Source of the DNA: Ignavibacteriales bacterium
GTDB taxonomy: Bacteria; Bacteroidota; Ignavibacteria; UBA10030
NCBI GenBank assembly: GCA_026390595.1
Contig: JAPLFQ010000021.1
Span: forward strand, 268,333 to 332,332
DNA: 64,000 bases
Direction: 5' to 3'
Shown here: one piece after another, positions 43,833-51,609 of the stretch
Layout: each line of letters starts with the position of its first letter
Numbering within the stretch: the first letter of the stretch is position 1
Notes under the pieces: model-generated
Database searches by the model: none
Seen by the model: the letters and a program-made list of their open reading frames with translations, nothing else
Told to the model about the DNA's origin: nothing
Position numbers and translations under genes: made by a program

Positions 43833-44488
43833 TTACATGATGCCAAAGTACTTCTTCTCTTCACCGGTCAACTGCACAATCGATTTGAGAACTCCGATGC
43901 GTTCGATGTCTGATTTCTTTACCCGGATCGATGGACAGTCCCTGAATTTGTTTGCGGTCGAGAGCTCGATCTCGCGTGCGGAAACCTGGTTCACAACCCG
44001 AACGATCATGCGGCTCCTCTTGAGCCGCGCGGCAACGATGTCTCCGATTCTGGGCTGCCGTCCGGCCTCAAAGATGCACACGTCGCCGGGATATACCGGA
44101 AGAGGGGCTGCAGTCAGGAGACCATCGTTGACAATCTCGAGACAAAAGAAACTCCCTCGCCTGTACGGCACGCCGGCACCATTTCGAAAACCACTCCTCT
44201 GCAATTGTTCCCTTCCATCCGTCGCCGTCACCACGCGTCCCTCGAACGTTGCCCAACCGACCGGCATCGATCTCTGCCGAATGGATTTTCTGAGTGCTGC
44301 ATGCGCCGAGGAGCCCGTCATCAACCACTCGACATCGCATCCCAGCGCCCGCTCGTATAATCATGCAGCGATTGCTGTGAGATCCCGAGCGCCAGCGCGA
44401 AACTCACGAGAGACCCAAACTCTTCCAGGCCCCACTTCTTCAGGCGTTTGCTCGTGTCGCTCGCGTGCGGCATATCGCGGTTTTTCAT
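43833..44488 (-). pseudogene. XRE-S24 (CI/LexA-like) repressor broken by a frameshifting deletion
   Basis: Two frames together make one phage-type repressor. From ATG 44488 the first reads KRLKKWGLEEFGSLVSFALA then LGISQQSLHDYTSG, a Cro/CI helix-turn-helix, and ends at a stop near 44323. In another frame ERALGCDVEWLMTGSSAHA begins at the expected continuation (LGC..EWLMTG is the usual end of such HTH domains) and runs to an S24-like domain (PVYPGDVCIFEAGRQPRIGD). The ~10-12 residues normally between the two parts are missing, so the lesion is a deletion plus frameshift. The S24 part also lacks the normal GDSM serine. A promoter with a palindromic operator lies at 44569-44620. Confidence 0.75.
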
Positions 44489-44568
44489 CTGTTAGTATTT
44501 CTTGGCGAGGAGTTGCAAGACAGAATTCTCCCCATATAGCCGCTGTCGAACTCTCACCGTGCGTGGGA

Positions 44569-44599
44569 AGAATGTAGAGGGAGGGAAAACGATGCACAA
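44569..44599 (-). promoter_or_regulatory. Predicted promoter of the XRE-S24 gene
   Basis: Minus strand: TTG, 20 bases, TACATTCT (TAnnTT with two mismatches at the end). The TTG directly abuts the palindromic site at 44600-44615. Its spacing equals that of the well-matched promoters here. Confidence 0.5.
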
Positions 44600-44620
44600 T
44601 ACCGAAAACTCGGTATATTG
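44594..44620. promoter_or_regulatory. Palindromic operator, copy 1
   Basis: Core TACCGAAAACTCGGTA at 44600-44615: six-base arms TACCGA/TCGGTA around AAAC. The 27-base block is identical to 48108-48134. The TAC...GTA ends fit the 7-2-7 heptamer layout bound by NarL-type regulators, and the NarL-type gene ends 28 bases away. Confidence 0.75.
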
Positions 44621-44648
44621 AAAAATGACTCAAAACGGTACAAAAACG

Positions 44649-45335
44649 CTAAATGAGCCTTTCTTTGTTGGCCTTTATGACGAGGCCGTGCCGATTATGG
44701 ACGTTAAGCTTCTGGAAGATATTCTTCAAATGCGTGTCAACAGTGTAGTAACTCAGATTGAGTTTGTGTGCCGTCTCGAGCGTGGTGAGTCCTCCGGCGA
44801 CGTGCCGCAGAATATCCTGCTCGCGCTGCGTAAGGTTGTAGCTGCTTTCGCTGTTCTGACCCAGGAAGGCTCTCATGACGCGTTGTGTGATCATCGCATC
44901 AAGAGGTGCTCCTCCCTTCTGAACTTTCTCGATGGCGCTGATGATGTCGGTCGGAGACGACGCTTTCAAAAGATATCCCGCCGCACCCCGGTTCAATGCC
45001 ATACGAATGTGTTCGTCGAGATCGAACGACGTGAGCATGATGATGTGTGTCGCCGGGCTTATGCTCAGGATCATTGAGATCGCGTCGAGTCCGGACATAC
45101 GGGGCATTTTGATATCGAGAAGAATCACGCGGGGAAGCAGTTCCTCCGCTGAGAGCGCCGCTATTGCCGTCCGGCACGTTGTGAAACACTTCGTACACAT
45201 CACCGTCTCGCTCTGGTTGAGCGCTTCTGACAAGACCAGACTGAATCCCTTGTTGTCGTCGATGATCCACACCGGGATTCGGTCGCCTTCATTTGACCTT
45301 GGACCCATGGATGTCTCTCTGTTTGAGTGATGCAT
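44649..45335 (-). CDS. NarL/FixJ-type response regulator
   Basis: 228 residues (an ATG nine codons in, at 45308, is an alternative start). Receiver domain about 20-140 with acidic pocket IIDDN, phospho-acceptor D74 in VILLDIKMP and K in YLLKASSP. LuxR-type helix-turn-helix about 165-225 (LTQREQDILRHVAGGLTTLE, then YYTVDTHLKNIFQKL). It is a DNA-binding transcription regulator, the likely partner of the histidine kinase encoded 53 bases upstream. The two identical palindromes flanking this operon are candidate binding sites. Confidence 0.93.
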   Translation of the reverse strand: MHHSNRETSMGPRSNEGDRIPVWIIDDNKGFSLVLSEALNQSETVMCTKCFTTCRTAIAALSAEELLPRVILLDIKMPRMSGLDAISMILSISPATHIIMLTSFDLDEHIRMALNRGAAGYLLKASSPTDIISAIEKVQKGGAPLDAMITQRVMRAFLGQNSESSYNLTQREQDILRHVAGGLTTLETAHKLNLSYYTVDTHLKNIFQKLNVHNRHGLVIKANKERLI

Positions 45336-45388
45336 GACAAATTCGCGAAGAGTGCCTTGCCTCGATGACGACGGTGCGCACCATCCGC

Positions 45389-46975
45389 TTACGATTGTGT
45401 CAGAGCAGGCAGGTAGACGCAGAACGTCGTCCCGCGCCCTACAATGCTCTTAACGGTTATATAACCGCTGTGGCTTTGTACGATCCCATGTGCGATGGAC
45501 AAGCCCAATCCTGTACCTTCTCCTTGCTCCCGCGTAGTAAAGAACGGCTCGAAGATTCTATCCAGATGTTCATCCGGAATTCCCTTTCCCGTGTCGCTGA
45601 CATTGACAATGACGTACGGCCCGGGGAGAGCATCGGGATGATACTCCATCAGACTTTCGTCCGCTTCGGCGCGGAACACCTCCAGGACTAATTTCCCTCC
45701 CGACGGCATCGCGTCCCGGGCATTGACGCACAGGTTGAGAAACACCTGCTTCAGTTGATGCTGATCACCCGAGACAAGGGCCGGATGACTGTTCACCCTC
45801 TTGTCGATGCTGACGCTTTCCGGCATGCTCTGCTTCACCATCGTCAGGACCTGGTCGAGGATGCTATCCACATTGAGTACCACACGCTCACCGGAAATAC
45901 CCCTCCCATACGTCATGATATTTTTCACAAGGTCAAGACCGCTGTGGGCGCTCTCCTCGACCACCTGGAGGATAGCAAGGCCCGATTCATCCGAGAGCCT
46001 CTTCCTGAGCAGCGGAATGGAGATCGAGATCGGCGCAAGGATGTTCTGAAGATCGTGCGCCATTCCGCTTGTGAGAAGCGCGATGCTCTCCATTTTCCTC
46101 GTCCGGAGGAACTGCCCCTCCAGCCTTCGTTTTTCGGTAATGTCCAGGTTCACAATGAGGATATAGTTTTTCCTCCCCGGTCCGCGTTCAATTGTCCGCC
46201 AGTGACTCTCCACCAGGATCTCTTTGCCATCTCTTCTGGTGTGGACCTGCTCGCCGTTCCACTCTCCGAAGGCTGCAATATCCTCCATCGCCTCCAGGTA
46301 TTGATTCTTCTTTGACGGTCCATGCAACAAGTCACTGATGGTTCTTCCCAGAACCACATCCCTCGGCCAGCCGTAGGTCAGCTCAGCACCCGCGTTCCAG
46401 AATGTCACGGCACCGGAATCATCCACAACCATGATCGCGTCCCGTGTCTGGTCAAGCAGTTCGCTTTGCTCCCTGTTCTTCTCTTCAAACAGTTTTCGCT
46501 GCGTAATGTCGATGACGACCGCCTGCGCGAGCTCATCGTCCTTCGTCACCTTTGCAGAGAATAAAACCCAGAGTTCCTTGCCGTCCATGCGGGCCGTCTG
46601 GATTTCAAGGCCTCTGATAAATCCATGTTCCGCAAGGGACTCGCGGATGCGCTGCAACGACTCGGACGGAAGATGATGGATGCAGCTCTGCAGCTCCTCC
46701 TGCGAGCTGCACCCGCAAATTGAGCGAATAGCCTCATTGGAATCGGAGACTGTCATCGCCTCCGGCGAGAACTTCATAATCCCCGCCAGGGCGTTGTCGA
46801 ACAGGCTTCGGTATTTCTCTTCGCTCTTGACGACCTCTTCCAACCGGGCCCGTTGAGCCTGAAGCACGCGCTGATGGCTGCTCACCGTCACAAGAATGTA
46901 ACCGACGGCGAAGACCAGCAGAAGGACGCTTCCGCCAAATATGACCCACAGAATGTCTAGCTCTGCGCCTTGCAC
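45389..46975 (-). CDS. Membrane-anchored PAS histidine kinase
   Basis: 528 residues from a GTG at 46975 with AAAAGGA upstream; the longer frame to 47023 would overlap the previous gene more deeply. One N-terminal membrane span ([20 protein letters not shown]), a short coiled coil, then two PAS domains (about 55-170 and 175-300). The phospho-acceptor box is [13 protein letters not shown] (HDLxN form, as in NtrB-like kinases). ATPase motifs are [20 protein letters not shown] and GEGTGLGLS. No receiver domain. It should phosphorylate the NarL-type regulator next to it. Confidence 0.93.
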   Translation of the reverse strand: MQGAELDILWVIFGGSVLLLVFAVGYILVTVSSHQRVLQAQRARLEEVVKSEEKYRSLFDNALAGIMKFSPEAMTVSDSNEAIRSICGCSSQEELQSCIHHLPSESLQRIRESLAEHGFIRGLEIQTARMDGKELWVLFSAKVTKDDELAQAVVIDITQRKLFEEKNREQSELLDQTRDAIMVVDDSGAVTFWNAGAELTYGWPRDVVLGRTISDLLHGPSKKNQYLEAMEDIAAFGEWNGEQVHTRRDGKEILVESHWRTIERGPGRKNYILIVNLDITEKRRLEGQFLRTRKMESIALLTSGMAHDLQNILAPISISIPLLRKRLSDESGLAILQVVEESAHSGLDLVKNIMTYGRGISGERVVLNVDSILDQVLTMVKQSMPESVSIDKRVNSHPALVSGDQHQLKQVFLNLCVNARDAMPSGGKLVLEVFRAEADESLMEYHPDALPGPYVIVNVSDTGKGIPDEHLDRIFEPFFTTREQGEGTGLGLSIAHGIVQSHSGYITVKSIVGRGTTFCVYLPALTQS

Positions 46976-47592
46976 AGGAATCCTTTTGCGTACATCAACA
47001 TTGAAACGACGATAAGAATCCAATTAATGTGCCATGCAGTCTCGAAGTAACTGATTCCGAGTTTCAGGAGTTCGTTACTCAGCCCCATCACGGCAAAGCT
47101 GCCCGAGTAGTACACGATCGTCCCGCCTAAGACCCAAAACAAAGGTCGTTGCGGAAGCGTTGACGTGCTCGTTTTGAGAAACGCGCTAAACGTCACGATG
47201 GACATCGCCACCAGAAATATTGCCGTGATCATGGCAAGCTCGCTGCTCATCTTGTTTGGATCAGCGAAGAAGAGCTTGTGAAGTATCCAAAGGGCGAGGT
47301 ACAATCCGCTGGACACCGCTAAGAATCTTCGCGCCCGTGGAGCAGAGATGGAGATGTGATAGAAGAAGCCAAGAAACAGCACTGTGAGCAAGAAGTACAA
47401 ATCAGAAAGAAAGTAGTTGTTGACGCCAAGTCTACCAAGCACGAACTCCAAGACGACATTGATGACACCGACCATACTGAATGCGGCAAACAGTCTCATC
47501 GGTCTGTCGAGTCTCCTGTATCTCCACAGGCCCAACAAAGCCGGAACGAATATGCTCCAAACAGCGACCTGTGCCATGATTGGCAGGTTCAT
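46957..47592 (-). CDS. Multi-span membrane protein in the signalling operon
   Basis: 211 residues with about seven hydrophobic spans separated by short loops (for example VAVWSIFVPALLGLW, FLLTVLFLGFFYHI, IFLVAMSIVTFSAFL, INWILIVVSMLMYA). No transporter or enzyme motif seen; similar small seven-span proteins occur as uncharacterised Bacteroidota proteins. Its stop lies 19 bases inside the kinase gene start and it begins 9 bases after the exported CPPYCG gene, so the genes form one operon. A role as signal receptor or modulator of the kinase is a reasonable inference. Confidence 0.8.
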   Translation of the reverse strand: MNLPIMAQVAVWSIFVPALLGLWRYRRLDRPMRLFAAFSMVGVINVVLEFVLGRLGVNNYFLSDLYFLLTVLFLGFFYHISISAPRARRFLAVSSGLYLALWILHKLFFADPNKMSSELAMITAIFLVAMSIVTFSAFLKTSTSTLPQRPLFWVLGGTIVYYSGSFAVMGLSNELLKLGISYFETAWHINWILIVVSMLMYAKGFLCKAQS

Positions 47593-47601
47593 GCTTCTAT
47601 C

Positions 47602-48021
47602 CTATTTATTGAGAACGCTTGTTCCACAGTAAGGCGGACACGGGATTGTAATGTCACCCAGAACCCCACTGGTCATGTCATTCGCCATGTTGTCAACACC
47701 TACGAGAACCATTGTCGAGCCGCCGTCGTCTTTCTGAGCATAGTAGAACCTCACGCCCACACACGCGTTCTGGGAGAGGATCTTGTCAAAAATGCTGCGG
47801 CTAAAATACCCCCCCTTGATGGACGGGAGGCGCGGGGAAGTTTGATAATTCTGCACCAGTTTGACAGCTTGATCCAACGTGATGACGTGGTTTTCGTTCC
47901 CCGTAAATTGTTGCTGTCTTGCACCCGCAGTGGTAGCGTTCAACGTGATGAGCAGCGTCACGAGTGAGCTCACCAGAGCAACCGCCATCAATGTAAAGAA
48001 ATTTGATGTTTTAGTTTTCAT
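47602..48021 (-). CDS. Exported/anchored small protein with CPPYCG motif
   Basis: 139 residues from the ATG at 48021 (GGAGG, 6-base spacer). One N-terminal membrane or signal segment (LMAVALVSSLVTLLITL), then a soluble part with VITLDQAVKLVQNYQ, SIFDKILSQNACVGVRFYYA, MVLVGVDNMANDM and the C-terminal IPCPPYCGTSVLNK. I recall uncharacterised Bacteroidota proteins of this layout but know no function. The two close cysteines could bind metal or form a disulphide. First gene of the four-gene signalling operon, with a predicted promoter and operator at 48083-48134. Confidence 0.8.
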   Translation of the reverse strand: MKTKTSNFFTLMAVALVSSLVTLLITLNATTAGARQQQFTGNENHVITLDQAVKLVQNYQTSPRLPSIKGGYFSRSIFDKILSQNACVGVRFYYAQKDDGGSTMVLVGVDNMANDMTSGVLGDITIPCPPYCGTSVLNK

Positions 48022-48082
48022 TGCCGACCTCCGTGTCAAAAAGTGAAGAGAGAATGGATTAGTGCGGAGTCATTCCGCTGAG

Positions 48083-48113
48083 GAATGGTATCTGGCGCGC
48101 GCTTGAAGCACAA
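48083..48113 (-). promoter_or_regulatory. Predicted promoter of the signalling operon
   Basis: Minus strand: TTG, 20 bases, TACCATTC (partial -7 match). The TTG abuts the palindrome at 48114-48129, exactly as in the 44569-44599 promoter. The palindrome would be centred roughly 45 bases before the start of transcription, an activator-like position; this depends on the promoter guess. Confidence 0.45.
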
Positions 48114-48134
48114 TACCGAAAACTCGGTATATTG
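48108..48134. promoter_or_regulatory. Palindromic operator, copy 2
   Basis: All 27 bases are identical to 44594-44620, with the core TACCGAAAACTCGGTA at 48114-48129. The flanks of the two copies differ, so the identity is limited to the site itself, as expected for a protein-binding sequence rather than a duplicated gene region. Confidence 0.75.
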
Positions 48135-48147
48135 CGAGGAGGCAAAA

Positions 48148-48240
48148 ATGAGGTCGAAAAACCACTTTCGGCCTTTATTCACAGGCGGAAAACCGATTAA
48201 GGCATGGGAAAAGTCGGCGTTGGCCCGAGGTCTCTTTTAG
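48148..48240 (+). CDS. Possible 30-residue small protein
   Basis: Begins MRSKNHFRPLFTGGKPIKAW and stops at 48240. In favour: a strong GAGGAGG 5 bases before the ATG, directly downstream of operator copy 2 and divergent from the signalling operon. Against: no known family, no clear plus-strand promoter, very short. Confidence 0.3.
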   Translation: MRSKNHFRPLFTGGKPIKAWEKSALARGLF

Positions 48241-48349
48241 AAACCTGCACCCCCGTAGCACTCCTTGAGTCATCGGTGGTAGCCGATAAGCCCATGCTCG
48301 GGGCAATGGTTCTTGTTCGATCGGGCAGCTGTGGAAAACTCTCCGCAGG
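48241..48349. other. Short intergenic stretch with foldable segments
   Basis: Contains a hairpin ATCGG...CCGAT enclosed by more distant CCCCG...CGGGG pairing at about 48251-48303. No T-run follows on either strand, so it is not a clear terminator; it could be part of a structured leader or a small RNA. Confidence 0.3.
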
Positions 48350-51235
48350 CTAGAAGTTGCTCAGGCGATATGTGAACGTGAGGAGGAAATAGCGATTGAG
48401 GTTTTTGGTCTGCTGTTCCTGAATGTACGTGTCCGTGACGGTCTGTCTCACATTCTTGTTTTGACTCAGGACGTCGAAGACCTGGGCCGAGATCTCACCC
48501 CGGTTGTCTTGCAGGAATTTCTTGCCAATGGTGATATTCCACAACGTATAACTTTGATTGAAGCCCGTTTCTGATCGCGTGTATATCTGGTTCCGTACAT
48601 CGGTACGGAAGGTAAACCCTTCCCAGAAGGTCCAGTTGAATCTCAGGTTCGCTGTGTGGGAAAAATAGCGGATATCCATGCTCGCCTGGATCGTGTTCGT
48701 GACGTTGTTGAAATTCGCACTGTACCCGAGAGTGAAATCGAGATCGGTGCTGATATTGCTTGAGAGCCCCACACCTTCACTCAGCGTGTAGGTCGTTGCC
48801 GTATTCGTCGCGCTGTTGATGAGTGAAGGAGTCTCATTGTAGTTGACGCCGCTGTTCAGATGCACGTTGCATTGGATCCAGCTGATCGGGATGCTATACG
48901 TCACGAGGGCGCGGAGGTTTTGCTGTGACCCCAGATTCACCGGTTTCGAGAGCTGTGAACCCTGCTTGAGAACAACCCCTCCTTCGATCGTTGTATCTTT
49001 CTGAGCAAGGAGAAGCGAGTTTCCAATATAGTCCTCCGTCGAAGATCCGGAAAGAAGTAAGAAGAAGCTCTGCATGGTCTGAAGGTTTGTGGTGATATAC
49101 CGGGCGGTAAGCGTATGGGTATAGTATTGCTTTAAATCCGAATTGCCGGCCGTGAGGAGAAGAGGGTTGGAGTTATCAATCGTATTTTCCAACTGGCTAA
49201 TCGACGGAGCGCTCGTTGCCGTCCGGTAGAGAATCTGGACATTGTTCGTCCGTGTGATTCCAAAGTAGACCGTGGCGTTCGGCAGGATATTGCGATATGC
49301 TTTGTCCGTCGTGACCGACTTTGGAAACGTCCGGTCGCCTGTCAACGATGCGCTTTGGTAACCAACACCGAGGGTAGCGCTGAAGGCAGAGTCTCTGTAC
49401 TGAAACCCGATGTCTGCATGATGGGTCAGATATCCGCTCTGGACCTGGTTGCTCACCGTGGGATCGAAGGAACTGTAGAAATTGCTGCGATAGTCATAGT
49501 TATACGACTTTTTGTCGGTCGAATTGTCCGCACGGGAGATGGAATAGTTCAGCTGCGCGAGTCCGCTGGTTCCAACAGGTTCCGTGTACGTGATGTTCGA
49601 ACCAAAGGTCTGACCGTTTGTCCGTGTGTCCGCAAACTGGTTCAGCGAATCGGCCGTGCGGGTTGCCCCGGTGAAATACACATTGTCCGACTTGAGATAG
49701 CGCTCGCTTTTTCTTGTATTCAGGTTCGCAGTTGCCTGGAGTGAAATGGACCGGCCCCTCGTATCAAATTTATGCCTGTAGACGATCGAGTTGGATGAAG
49801 TGTACCCATTGACATCCGAGGTATTGAGGGACGCTGACTTGCTTAGCGGAGCTGCCCCTTGCAGCCAATTCAGTCCGTCGAAATTACTGACGGAGTTGTT
49901 TGACTGAACATTGAGCCGGGGATTGATGATCACTTCATTCGAAGCATCGATCGTGTATTCAATCCTCATGTTCAGGCGATGGTTGTTGTTCCTCGCGTCG
50001 CTGAGATTTGTCTGCCGGTAGTACTGACTGGTGTCGGCTGTAAGGAAATACTGACGGTCGGTAAGCTGATCGTTCTTGTTGTCCGTCAAATTGAAGAAAT
50101 AATTCCCCTCCACGTTCAAACCAGCCCCCCATGTGTCTGTGTACTGTCCGCCCAGGGCATGCGTTGTATTGATACCATTCTGCTGACCAATGGAGAAATT
50201 GTTGTTCATTTGTCCAACTTGTCCGCCGCCACCTCCGCCCCCCGCTCTTCCCCCACCCGCGCCTCCAGAACCTCCTGGTCGTTGCCCGCCTGCACCTGCT
50301 CCTCCACGCCCCCCTCCTCCCATCATCCCGCCTCCCCCGCCTCCTCCGAATCCACCGCCAGGACCGCCCCCCATGGCGCCAAGAAAATCCTGGGCCGTGA
50401 AGTTCTGCTGATTGATGTTGTTGCTCTGCCCGAGCAGCGTGATGCGTCTCGTCCCCTGAAATACATTCGTATTCGCCGCAGCCTGGTATTTTCCTTCATC
50501 GCCGTAGGCTGCGACGAGTCTTCCAAACTGTCCGCGTCGCCTATCTGGGCGCGTGATGATGTTGATCGTTTTCGTCGTCTGGCCGTCGTTGAATCCCGTC
50601 AACTCCGACTGATCGCTCATCTTGTCGTAGACCTGAATCTTGTCGATTATTTCCGCCGGCAGGTTTCGAATTGCAAGCATCGGGTCGTCCCCGAAGAATC
50701 TTTTTCCATCGACGAAAACCTGTCCGACGTTTTCACCCTGCGCTGTTACCGTGTTGTTCTCGACCGTCACCCCGGGCAATTTCGTGAGTAGATCTTCCGC
50801 CGTCGCGTCGAGGTTCAGCTTGAACGCCTTCGAATTGAACTGGACTGTGTCTCCGACCTGGACGACAGGCGGAGCTTCCCCTTTCACAACATACTCGCCC
50901 ATCAGAATTGAGGTTTGCGTCAACGTCAGCATGCCCATCTCAACGCCGGTGCCGGCAATTGTGACTTTCCTTGTCAAGTCGCGGTAACCGACATACCACA
51001 CTCTGAGCTGGTACGAGCCAGCAGTAAGATTTGCGAAATAGAACTTGCCTTCCGCGTTCGTGCTGGTATATCGCTTTGTCGCCGTATCGGCAGCGTTCAT
51101 AAGAGATACGTTCGCGCTGACAAGCGGAGCCCGCGAGACAAAATCAACCACGGCAGCTGAAAGCCGGGCCTGCTGAGCGAATCCGAGGGAGCACGCGAGC
51201 GATGCGATAAGGGAAAGGATAACCGCATTCTTCAC
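48350..51235 (-). CDS. TonB-receptor-like outer-membrane protein with regulatory domain and Gly-rich insert
   Basis: 961 residues, GTG start with GAGGAAAG upstream, signal peptide ending LGFAQ. A carboxypeptidase-regulatory-like domain (about 22-110: SAAVVDFVSRAPLVSANVSL, GKFYFANLTAGSYQLRVWYVG) precedes a plug (LDATAEDLLTKLPGVTVENN, VFVDGKRFFGDDPMLAIRNLP). Next comes a strikingly Gly-rich stretch about 290-345 (GGGPGGGFGGGGGGGMMGGG), then an outer-membrane barrel (OMP_b-brl_3 type) ending LLTFTYRLSNF. It is placed in the outer membrane; transport substrate unknown. No clear promoter or terminator was found. Confidence 0.88.
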   Translation of the reverse strand: MKNAVILSLIASLACSLGFAQQARLSAAVVDFVSRAPLVSANVSLMNAADTATKRYTSTNAEGKFYFANLTAGSYQLRVWYVGYRDLTRKVTIAGTGVEMGMLTLTQTSILMGEYVVKGEAPPVVQVGDTVQFNSKAFKLNLDATAEDLLTKLPGVTVENNTVTAQGENVGQVFVDGKRFFGDDPMLAIRNLPAEIIDKIQVYDKMSDQSELTGFNDGQTTKTINIITRPDRRRGQFGRLVAAYGDEGKYQAAANTNVFQGTRRITLLGQSNNINQQNFTAQDFLGAMGGGPGGGFGGGGGGGMMGGGGRGGAGAGGQRPGGSGGAGGGRAGGGGGGGQVGQMNNNFSIGQQNGINTTHALGGQYTDTWGAGLNVEGNYFFNLTDNKNDQLTDRQYFLTADTSQYYRQTNLSDARNNNHRLNMRIEYTIDASNEVIINPRLNVQSNNSVSNFDGLNWLQGAAPLSKSASLNTSDVNGYTSSNSIVYRHKFDTRGRSISLQATANLNTRKSERYLKSDNVYFTGATRTADSLNQFADTRTNGQTFGSNITYTEPVGTSGLAQLNYSISRADNSTDKKSYNYDYRSNFYSSFDPTVSNQVQSGYLTHHADIGFQYRDSAFSATLGVGYQSASLTGDRTFPKSVTTDKAYRNILPNATVYFGITRTNNVQILYRTATSAPSISQLENTIDNSNPLLLTAGNSDLKQYYTHTLTARYITTNLQTMQSFFLLLSGSSTEDYIGNSLLLAQKDTTIEGGVVLKQGSQLSKPVNLGSQQNLRALVTYSIPISWIQCNVHLNSGVNYNETPSLINSATNTATTYTLSEGVGLSSNISTDLDFTLGYSANFNNVTNTIQASMDIRYFSHTANLRFNWTFWEGFTFRTDVRNQIYTRSETGFNQSYTLWNITIGKKFLQDNRGEISAQVFDVLSQNKNVRQTVTDTYIQEQQTKNLNRYFLLTFTYRLSNF

Positions 51236-51609
51236 TATGCTTTCCTCACAGACGATTCTTGAGAAATTCGGGCAGTCGATGGTTGCCGGGAGCTTTCCAC
51301 GGGCAAGAGTTAGACAGATATCTCGGAAGAAAGTTTCGGAGAACTGCTGCCCAAATCAGCCGGCAGCAGCAGGTTAAGTCGATCGCAATTGTGAAGTCTC
51401 CGTGGAATCTGCGAGAATGGAGAATAGAAGTCGCGGAACCCGGTCTCCGCTTGCATGAGCGAACAGAAAGAGCCCCCGGCTCCAACTTGGGCCGGCAAGA
51501 TCACAGCACAAAACGAAGCCGCCCGGCACAATAGCCGTGCGGCTCCTTTGCTTCCAGTGAATGGTGCTTCAGCACCCTGCCTGCCTGAAGCTCACAGCGC
51601 TATTCGGCT
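51236..51609. other. Intergenic, 374 bases
   Basis: Holds the malic enzyme terminator (51517-51544) and the leader of the receptor gene. No further gene or consensus promoter is visible. Confidence 0.5.
51517..51544 (-). terminator. Terminator after the malic enzyme gene
   Basis: Stem AGCCGCCCGGC / GCCGTGCGGCT (11 bp with one mismatch), 6-base loop, followed on the minus strand by TCGTTTTG. It lies 65 bases after the stop. Confidence 0.75.

Noticed and set aside
43169..44488. HNH gene plus 92-aa gene plus repressor as a prophage or defence island
   Set aside because: No integrase, phage structural, methylase or nuclease-partner genes are present; too little to claim a mobile or defence unit.
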